Shown: piece by piece, positions 1 to 4,928 of the stretch
Position numbering within the stretch: the first letter of the stretch is position 1
Layout: each line of letters begins with the position of its first letter
Made by a program: the position numbers and the translations under genes
Origin: a virus
Reading direction: 5' to 3' (one strand)
IMG/VR virus record: IMGVR_UViG_3300023181_000025
Coordinates: 1 to 64,000 of that record
DNA: 64,000 nt
The notes under the pieces: generated by a model
Told to the model about the DNA's origin: nothing
The model's input: the letters and a program-made list of their open reading frames with translations, nothing else
Databases searched by the model: none

Positions 1-47
1 GTATTTCGGGCCGGACCAATAAAAACTAAACAAATCTAAACAAAGTT

Positions 48-74
48 GAGCGGCTCGCCCCCGCTCTTTTTTTT
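48..74 (+). terminator. Rho-independent terminator
   Basis: A 6-bp G+C-rich stem (GAGCGG at 48-53 with CCGCTC at 61-66) and a 7-nt loop are followed by eight T residues (67-74). This is a textbook + strand intrinsic terminator and implies a + strand gene ending just upstream of the window. Confidence 0.85.
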
Positions 75-90
75 GTGCCTGTATCAAAAA

Positions 91-102
91 ATTGCATGCA
101 AT
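91..102. repeat. 12-bp perfect palindrome
   Basis: ATTGCATGCAAT is a perfect palindrome in the long non-coding leader. It could be a protein-binding site; no partner can be named. Confidence 0.35.
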
Positions 103-180
103 ATTAATGATTGGGGAAATTGATAGTGTAAGCTATTTGTAAACGTATGTTAGATTTAAACAAACATAAGATATTCAAAC

Positions 181-196
181 TTAGCCTAACCTAAGA
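181..196. promoter_or_regulatory. Iron-box-like (DtxR/IdeR-type) site 1
   Basis: TTAGCCTAACCTAAGA has a 5-bp inverted repeat (CTTAG/CTAAG at 180-195). It matches the right-hand 14 positions of the DtxR/IdeR operator consensus TTAGGTTAGCCTAACCTAA exactly, while the left arm matches poorly. A near-copy lies at 257-272. Regulation by a host metalloregulator is inference. Confidence 0.35.
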
Positions 197-256
197 ATTT
201 AAAAAGTATCTAAAAATTCTAATTAAATGAAACAATGATAGGCGCGGGTAAATAAG

Positions 257-272
257 TTAGCCTTACCTAAGA
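257..272. promoter_or_regulatory. Iron-box-like (DtxR/IdeR-type) site 2
   Basis: TTAGCCTTACCTAAGA differs from the 181-196 element at one base. By eye the 19-bp window ending at 270 matches the DtxR/IdeR consensus at 16 positions. The two copies are 76 bp apart in non-coding DNA. Confidence 0.35.
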
Positions 273-300
273 TTTTTTTTGTTTATCTAATTTTTATTGT

Positions 301-527
301 TCTTTTGAACACTGTTCTGCAAGAGAGTAATCATTTGAACACCTATTGTTTATTTTTTGAGTTTTATTTAAGATTGGCATATCTATTGCGGCGCATGCCG
401 CATGCCAACGTTTTCTGTTAGACTGAAATTCGTTTAAAATCTTCAGTGGATAGACTATACCTAAAACGCCCCCGGCGCGTCCTAGGGCTATTTCCGGCGA
501 TTCTAGCGCGATGTTCATTTGAACACC
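301..527. repeat. Three copies of a T(C)(A/T)TTTGAACAC operator-like repeat
   Basis: TCTTTTGAACAC lies at 301-312, TCATTTGAACACC at 331-343 and the same 13-mer at 515-527. The last copy sits in a perfect dyad, TGTTCA-TT-TGAACA (512-525). Repeated half-sites with one full dyad in a non-coding leader look like binding sites for a dimeric repressor. The regulator is unknown. Confidence 0.45.
374..408. repeat. TTGGCA hairpin element A
   Basis: An outer stem TTGGCAT/ATGCCAA (374-380 with 402-408) encloses an inner stem GCGGC-GCAT-GCCGC (388-401). A related element lies at 2026-2061 with the same outer arms, nearly the same length and a GCAT in the inner loop. It may be a structured RNA or a binding site; the functional strand is unknown. 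Confidence 0.4.
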
Positions 528-641
528 CATAAAAAATGACATTTTGCACTATTAAGGGTATTATTTATGCGGAATTTCTTTTTCTGTTTTAGTTAAAAAG
601 GTATTGCGGGAATCAATTCAATATGGTTTCCTTTTGTTGTC

Positions 642-662
642 GGGAGGCACTAAGGCCTTCCC
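642..662 (+). other. Leader hairpin upstream of the DUF932 gene
   Basis: GGGAGGC (642-648) pairs with GCCTTCCC (655-662) with one bulged base and a 6-nt loop. There is no T-tract, so it is not a terminator. It lies about 40 nt upstream of the ATG at 703 and could affect the mRNA leader. The rest of 543-702 shows nothing else I can support. Confidence 0.3.
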
Positions 663-702
663 GCCTCGCTAGAAAAAAATAGTCTCAAAAATTATTACCA
701 CT

Positions 703-1686
703 ATGAATGCTGCACAAGTTGCCAATCAAGCCCTGCTTACCCGCTTCAATACCCGCAATGCAATCGGGTTTTCCGAAATGAAACCGGAAAAAATCGAAAC
801 CCTTCCTTGGGACGCGCCTGTGCGTGTTGAGCGTCTGGTGTCCGCATCCGGTATTGCCTCTAATCTCTTCGGGATTATTGCCGAGCCCGAGGGGATGGAA
901 GCTCGCGTGGTGGGACAATACTCCAAAGAAAACACCCTTCTTAAGAACGTGGATGTTATCGCTCAGACTGAGGCGGCGCTTGCCTCGCTTGGCATGACCT
1001 ATGATCGCAAAATGCGCGTGGTCCGGGAGGGTGGCGGTCTGGAAGTCACCTATACCATCCAAAACTATGACCTTGGCCAGATTGGCCACTCCAAGGCACT
1101 CCCGCAGATTGTTATCCGCAATTCATATGATGGCAAATGGAAGCTTTCCGGTGAATTCCGCGTGGTCATGCTGGTTTGCTTGAATGGTCTGGAAGGTATG
1201 GCATCGGTCGCCAGCCTTACTCAGAAGCACAGTGCCAAGCTCAACCTTGCGGCCTTGTCGGAATCCATCGCCGGGATCGTGCAAGAAGGTGCCACACACG
1301 CGCAATCTCTTCAGAATCTGACTGAGGTGCCGTTCAAGGATGATATTATGGCCTTTAACTTCTTTTCCAACGTGGCACGCTATTCCAAGGGTGCTATCAG
1401 CAAGCGCAATGCCGCTCAGATGTTCGACTACTATCTTGCACCGGATGAGAATGAAGCGGCACTTGCGCCTAGCATGTGGAGGGGATACATGGCTGGCACC
1501 CGTGCTATGCGCGACTATGCGGAAGTGAGGCCTACCGCCGCACAAGCTGCTAACACTGCGTTCGGTAAGATTGCCTACCTCGCCGCAAACCCTACGTGCT
1601 CCGCATGGGCCGGTAAGGCGCGCAAAGAGCTGCTTGCCAAGCCTCCCGCTGACGCTCTGCTCGTGGAGGCGGAAGTGCTGGCCTAA
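703..1686 (+). CDS. DUF932-family phage/plasmid protein
   Basis: A 327-residue soluble protein. The N-terminal part (residues 1-90: 'Q..LLTRFNTRNAIGFSEM', 'LVSASGIASNLFGIIAEPEG') and the long helical C-terminal half match my memory of the DUF932/phage-plasmid-like family. Members occur on phages and plasmids; their biochemical function is not established. Codon use is much richer in G and C, especially at third positions, than in nearly every other gene here, so recent acquisition or unusually strong expression is likely. No Shine-Dalgarno precedes the ATG at 703. A strong terminator follows 20 bp after the stop, so the gene is its own transcription unit. Confidence 0.7.
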   Translation: MNAAQVANQALLTRFNTRNAIGFSEMKPEKIETLPWDAPVRVERLVSASGIASNLFGIIAEPEGMEARVVGQYSKENTLLKNVDVIAQTEAALASLGMTYDRKMRVVREGGGLEVTYTIQNYDLGQIGHSKALPQIVIRNSYDGKWKLSGEFRVVMLVCLNGLEGMASVASLTQKHSAKLNLAALSESIAGIVQEGATHAQSLQNLTEVPFKDDIMAFNFFSNVARYSKGAISKRNAAQMFDYYLAPDENEAALAPSMWRGYMAGTRAMRDYAEVRPTAAQAANTAFGKIAYLAANPTCSAWAGKARKELLAKPPADALLVEAEVLA

Positions 1687-1705
1687 CCCCTAGCATCCAT
1701 CCATG

Positions 1706-1745
1706 ACCCGCGCGTCTAACCGGCGCGCGGGTTTCTTTTTTATTT
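1706..1745 (+). terminator. Rho-independent terminator after the DUF932 gene
   Basis: A perfect 9-bp stem (ACCCGCGCG at 1706-1714 with CGCGCGGGT at 1724-1732) and a 9-nt loop are followed by a T-rich tract. It separates the DUF932 gene from the small genes that follow. Confidence 0.9.
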
Positions 1746-1791
1746 AATTATTAGGTGTTGACTCTGGCACGGTGCGAGCTATTACTTGGGC

Positions 1792-2001
1792 ATGTCTGAC
1801 CAATCTATCTCCCGATCCATCCGTCGAATGTTCGCCACGCAAGAGGCGGACAGAAAACTATTCGCCGAATTGGATGCAATAGACCGTCACAATGCCGAAA
1901 TTGATGCCCGGCGGGAATTGCATGCCATGAGCTACCCACACGCTTGCTATGGCGGGGATTATGGCCCTATCAGGTATGATGAAGAAGGGAACTCAGTCTA
2001 A
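1792..2001 (+). CDS. Small hypothetical protein
   Basis: About 69 residues from ATG 1792; an in-frame TTG lies 6 nt upstream. The first half is charged and helical (residues 1-45, rich in Arg, Glu, Asp and Ala). The tail is rich in Tyr, Gly and His (HACYGGDYGPIRYDEEG). No family recognised. A weak sigma70-like pair (TTGACT 1758-1763, ATTACT 1781-1786, 17-bp spacing) sits immediately upstream; if used, the mRNA would be almost leaderless. Confidence 0.5.
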   Translation: MSDQSISRSIRRMFATQEADRKLFAELDAIDRHNAEIDARRELHAMSYPHACYGGDYGPIRYDEEGNSV

Positions 2002-2025
2002 AGCCGCGATCATTTTTATTTATTT

Positions 2026-2061
2026 TTGGCACGCTTTATGACCCCGCATAGGGCGTGCCAA
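2026..2061. repeat. TTGGCA hairpin element B
   Basis: A perfect 9-bp inverted repeat TTGGCACGC/GCGTGCCAA (2026-2034 with 2053-2061) has an 18-nt loop containing CCC-CGCATA-GGG. It shares outer arms, overall spacing and inner-loop GCAT with element A at 374-408. On the minus strand both elements run into a similar AAATAAAA stretch. Apart from this and the 2196-2208 repeat, the non-coding interval 2002-2234 shows nothing else I can support. Confidence 0.4.
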
Positions 2062-2195
2062 CACCGCATGTTTCTTTCCCGTGCCAAGTTAAGGGTGAAA
2101 GACCCCCACCCCATTCCTTGATATTTCGGAAATGTTAAATAAAAAATACGGGCCGGGGGAGGCGACGAATATAACCGCAATCTCTCAAAATCCAA

Positions 2196-2516
2196 ATTAT
2201 TCAGAAACACAAAAAGCGGTCGCATCAAAATTGATTGACATTATTCAGAAACCATGATAAAACAACCCCATGAAAACTAAACTACATTTATTCTGCAAAC
2301 CACTAGGATGCACTCTTCAAGAATACCGAACTCATATTGAATCCCAATTTACTCCACTTATGGACTGGTCAAACTATAACGTATATTGGGCAATCTACCA
2401 TATCGACGGCGACCTCATCCATAACAACCACAAAAAACTCAAACCAATTCCCATACCCGCGCCCGGTGCCGCCATTATTAAACGACTAAAAGATTCTGCG
2501 GAATTATTCAGAAACC
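2196..2516 (+). repeat. Three copies of ATTATTCAGAAAC
   Basis: The 13-mer ATTATTCAGAAAC occurs at 2196-2208, 2240-2252 and 2503-2515. Copy 2 starts on the last base of a TTGACA box and fills most of the promoter spacer. Copy 3 is in the coding end of the following gene. Three exact copies within 320 bp suggest an operator or recombination-derived repeat. Confidence 0.45.
2235..2263 (+). promoter_or_regulatory. Sigma70-like promoter
   Basis: TTGACA (2235-2240), a 17-nt spacer and TAAAAC (2258-2263) lie just before the ATG at 2270. The -35 is perfect and the -10 partial. The spacer holds one ATTATTCAGAAAC repeat, so a binding protein could block the promoter. Confidence 0.5.
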
Positions 2517-2542
2517 GTGTAAATACTAATGCCACTAACTAA
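2270..2542 (+). CDS. Hypothetical protein, 90 residues
   Basis: A small protein with an aromatic middle (residues 30-50, DWSNYNVYWAIYHIDGD) and a basic, proline-rich second half (KKLKPIPIPAPG). It has no recognised motif, signal peptide or membrane segment. It is the first gene after the promoter at 2235 and is followed 9 nt later by the zinc-motif gene at 2552, so the three small genes to 2979 look like one operon. Confidence 0.55.
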   Translation: MKTKLHLFCKPLGCTLQEYRTHIESQFTPLMDWSNYNVYWAIYHIDGDLIHNNHKKLKPIPIPAPGAAIIKRLKDSAELFRNRVNTNATN

Positions 2543-2551
2543 TTAATTTAT

Positions 2552-2746
2552 ATGAAAATTGATAAACTATGTAAAAAATGTAATACCGTCCAACCCATTA
2601 CTGATTTCCCGCCAATGGCCAAATCAAAGGATGGGCACGGTCCTTGGTGTCGCAAGTGTAAGCGAATTGACAGTCGAAATAAATATAAACAAAACAAAGA
2701 ATACTATATTAAGAAAGCCGCCGAATGGAAAGCCAAACAAAAATGA
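2552..2746 (+). CDS. Small zinc-finger protein
   Basis: A 64-residue basic protein with two CxxC pairs (CKKC at residues 7-10 and CRKC near 33-36) that can form one zinc site, followed by a Lys-rich helix. This layout, with 'DFP..AKSKDGHGPWCRKCKR..SRNKYKQN', is typical of small phage zinc proteins resembling the N-terminal part of recombination endonuclease VII/HNH proteins. No catalytic His-Asn motif is present, so it probably binds nucleic acid rather than cutting it. Confidence 0.6.
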   Translation: MKIDKLCKKCNTVQPITDFPPMAKSKDGHGPWCRKCKRIDSRNKYKQNKEYYIKKAAEWKAKQK

Positions 2747-2979
2747 TTGCCGCCGCCCCTTTACCTCCCAATGATGCGGCTAGAATTCCTCAGCCTGATT
2801 ATGGAGATTTATGGGAGGCCTTTGTCGCTGGTGTAAAATCTGGACAAAAACACCCCAGTGCAACCGAATATCAAATCAACCGTAGCGCGGATGCATATTG
2901 TAAGTTTTTTCATTTAACCAAGGATTCTGAGAGTTTTTACGCACTTGGCACGACAAGTGCTTATTCATGTTCATCATGA
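2743..2979 (+). CDS. Hypothetical protein coupled to the zinc-finger gene
   Basis: A protein of about 78 residues. ATG 2743 overlaps the previous stop codon in an ATGA arrangement (2743-2746), so I prefer it over the in-frame ATG at 2725. 'DLWEAFVAGVKSG...HPSATEYQINRSADAYCKFF' resembles small phage proteins of unknown function seen near early operons. It ends in a Ser/Cys-rich tail. The bidirectional terminator at 3055 follows. Confidence 0.55.
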   Translation: MIAAAPLPPNDAARIPQPDYGDLWEAFVAGVKSGQKHPSATEYQINRSADAYCKFFHLTKDSESFYALGTTSAYSCSS

Positions 2980-3054
2980 ATTTACAAAATCACGCACTAA
3001 TAGTTATCGCCTCTTTGTTCTTTCTTTTTGCGCTCGCTCTGTTTCTATAAAAAG

Positions 3055-3081
3055 AAAAGCCCCGGATTTCCGGGGCTTTTT
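3055..3081. terminator. Bidirectional rho-independent terminator
   Basis: An 11-bp stem (AAAAGCCCCGG at 3055-3065 with CCGGGGCTTTT at 3070-3080) and an ATTT loop. A T-run follows on + and, by symmetry, on -. It sits between convergent genes ending at 2979 (+) and 3105 (-) and can serve both. Confidence 0.92.
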
Positions 3082-3104
3082 GTTAAACGGGTATTAGTAG
3101 TATA

Positions 3105-3491
3105 TTATTCTTCGTTGCTGCTTTCTGATTGTTCTTCAACAACAAATAATCCTAATTCACTGTTATATACAATGTCCGCGCGTCCTTGTGTAACAGGGGC
3201 GCGTAATTTATAGATTGTTTTACTTGCATCTACCAAGTCTAAGCTTTCGTTTACGGCTCCGCCTAATACGGTATTGGCGGAAAATATGTTTTCTATTCTT
3301 TGCACTCCAATGTGGTTCATTAAAGCAAGTAATCTTTCTGTGGGCAAGCCCCATAAACGAACATTTACATCAATAAGGGTTGAGGCCAAAAGGTTGGTGG
3401 CGGAAGCAACCGTAGAGATAGACCTTTTATAAAAATTCACATCTTCTTCAAGCTGCGTTGTTTCTGGGGCGATTACATTAGGGAGGTTCAT
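3105..3491 (-). CDS. Hypothetical protein, 128 residues
   Basis: No family recognised. It has a helical N-terminal part (residues 10-60) and an acidic Gln/Ser/Glu-rich tail. It lies 25 bp downstream of the GT25/pyruvyltransferase gene, with no promoter or terminator between, so the two are probably co-transcribed from the promoter at 4900-4928. It ends at the bidirectional terminator. It could be a tail-associated or glycan-related accessory protein; nothing in the sequence decides. Confidence 0.6.
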   Translation of the reverse strand: MNLPNVIAPETTQLEEDVNFYKRSISTVASATNLLASTLIDVNVRLWGLPTERLLALMNHIGVQRIENIFSANTVLGGAVNESLDLVDASKTIYKLRAPVTQGRADIVYNSELGLFVVEEQSESSNEE

Positions 3492-3516
3492 ATATATTTT
3501 TTGTATTGTTTTAATA

Positions 3517-4890
3517 TTACTTTTTAAGCGGTTCTTCTTGTAAGGTTACACCTAAATCTTTTAACCAAGTGTCATACATTGATTCATTTTTATGGTATGC
3601 GCATTTTATTAAAGTGATTTTTCGGCCATATATTAAGCCTGCAATTGCAAAGTGCAACCTATCTGTTTCTATCTCTGTATGTTGGCTAGCCAACTTAAGA
3701 TAATCATTTGGAGTGGGACATATAAACACAGGATCCCCCAAATCATTTTCTATATCTACAAAATAGGATTCTATATCTTTTCTAATATATTTCCCCGCCC
3801 CCTTCGTCGGTTCAGGCGAAGTTAATTTAGGAATAGCTAAAGCTAAGTCCGGCATAAGTAATAGATTTGGATGGTTTCCTTTTGCTATTTCAAAAGATTT
3901 TTTTTCACGAACGATTAAAAGACTGGCTAAATTTAAATGATCTCCATACTCCTCAATGGATTGTGGCATTACAATAAAAGGCTTGTTTGCTGCTTTGAGG
4001 AACTTTCCTATTTTTGAGAACAATTCATTATGCTTCCACCTCCCAGAGACGCCGCCGCCGCCCGCCCAACAATAAATATCACAATCTTCTGAGGGGATCA
4101 TCGTTTCTATTGGGTAGAACTCGTGCTCTATTCCATGTCTGTTCAACAACATTCGGGTTCCTTGATAAATAAGGCCATCCCCCACATTACATTTTGGAAC
4201 CAAAATGGCCACTTTTTTATTTCTAAGTATTTTTAATAAGTCCTCCCATTTGCTGTCAGAAATCAGACCTTCTTTTCCGGATTGTAGCCGAGGCATCATC
4301 TCCTTGCCGGTTCTATCTGATATTCCTCCAATCGTTCCAAACAACATCTTATCCAAACACAAAAGTTTTAGCTCCGACTTTTCCAACGCCAAATGTAACA
4401 GGGATTCATAGCAAAACCCTTGGTCAGAAAGGTCAACAAGTGCCGCAAGTCTATAAGCTATTTCTAAAAAACCCTTTTCTTTCAAAAGTTTTGTGTTGTA
4501 TAGCACTGCGTGAGAACCATAATAAGGTAAGAGAACTTCTTTTGTCTCTCCGTCTCCTGTAGGGATTATTTTTGTTATCTCTGCTCCCAACAATATCGCT
4601 CCGCAATCTTCTGGAAATTCAGGTAAATCTATATTAATATCCACCCCTTCAAAAACTGTTACGTCATCTTCAAGAACCAATACTGGACCTTTGGATTTTT
4701 TTATAATCTCCAAATGACTTAAAGAACAACCTCTGATAGCCCTAGAGTCTCTTTTAGTCTCCCAGATAGGGCAAATAGCTCTAAATATTTTGGTCTTCCT
4801 TAAAGATTTACGGATATTTCCAATACAGTCTTCTCTATCTATACGTTTGTCGTCGTGGATTATTTGGCATTCGAAATCTTTTAAAAACAT
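3517..4890 (-). CDS. Fused GT25-like glycosyltransferase / polysaccharide pyruvyltransferase
   Basis: A 457-residue two-domain protein. Residues 1-205 are family-25-like (LPS biosynthesis type): the GCSLSH motif at 54-59 and VLVLEDDV at 70-77 match the family's signature, but the usual start motif is degenerate. Residues 220-457 are a polysaccharide pyruvyltransferase-type domain (PF04230-like), with NVGDG at 235-239, AGGGGV at 276-281 and a Glu/Asp-rich C-terminal region. The family adds pyruvyl ketals to sugars in surface polymers; some members have other activities. It is read from its own sigma70-like promoter, opposite the structural genes and next to the tail fibre. Modification of host surface or of phage tail is inference. 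Confidence 0.75.
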   Translation of the reverse strand: MFLKDFECQIIHDDKRIDREDCIGNIRKSLRKTKIFRAICPIWETKRDSRAIRGCSLSHLEIIKKSKGPVLVLEDDVTVFEGVDINIDLPEFPEDCGAILLGAEITKIIPTGDGETKEVLLPYYGSHAVLYNTKLLKEKGFLEIAYRLAALVDLSDQGFCYESLLHLALEKSELKLLCLDKMLFGTIGGISDRTGKEMMPRLQSGKEGLISDSKWEDLLKILRNKKVAILVPKCNVGDGLIYQGTRMLLNRHGIEHEFYPIETMIPSEDCDIYCWAGGGGVSGRWKHNELFSKIGKFLKAANKPFIVMPQSIEEYGDHLNLASLLIVREKKSFEIAKGNHPNLLLMPDLALAIPKLTSPEPTKGAGKYIRKDIESYFVDIENDLGDPVFICPTPNDYLKLASQHTEIETDRLHFAIAGLIYGRKITLIKCAYHKNESMYDTWLKDLGVTLQEEPLKK

Positions 4891-4899
4891 AATTCACAA

Positions 4900-4928
4900 T
4901 TAATAATACATTTTCCCGGTTTTGTCAA
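4900..4928 (-). promoter_or_regulatory. Sigma70-like promoter for the GT25/pyruvyltransferase gene
   Basis: Reading the minus strand, TTGACA (4928-4923), 17 nt, then TATTAA (4905-4900), just before the start at 4890. It overlaps the last codons of the tail-fibre gene. It differs from the late-type element of the structural genes, so this gene can be expressed independently of late transcription. Confidence 0.6.

Noticed and set aside
126-131. GTGTAA in the leader
   Set aside because: The -10-like half alone; no TTC(A/T)CA box at 13-14 nt and no gene start within several hundred bases.
294-542. Minus-strand ORF, 82 codons, in the leader
   Set aside because: Overlaps hairpin A and the TTTGAACAC repeats, has no ribosome-binding or promoter context and no recognisable protein pattern. 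Better explained as regulatory DNA.
1123-1545. Minus-strand ORF of 140 codons inside the DUF932 gene
   Set aside because: Shadow caused by the high G+C content at codon third positions of the + strand gene.
2016-2228. Minus-strand ORF, 70 codons
   Set aside because: Covers hairpin B and one ATTATTCAGAAAC repeat; no protein pattern. The short resemblance to the 294-542 ORF comes from the shared hairpin.
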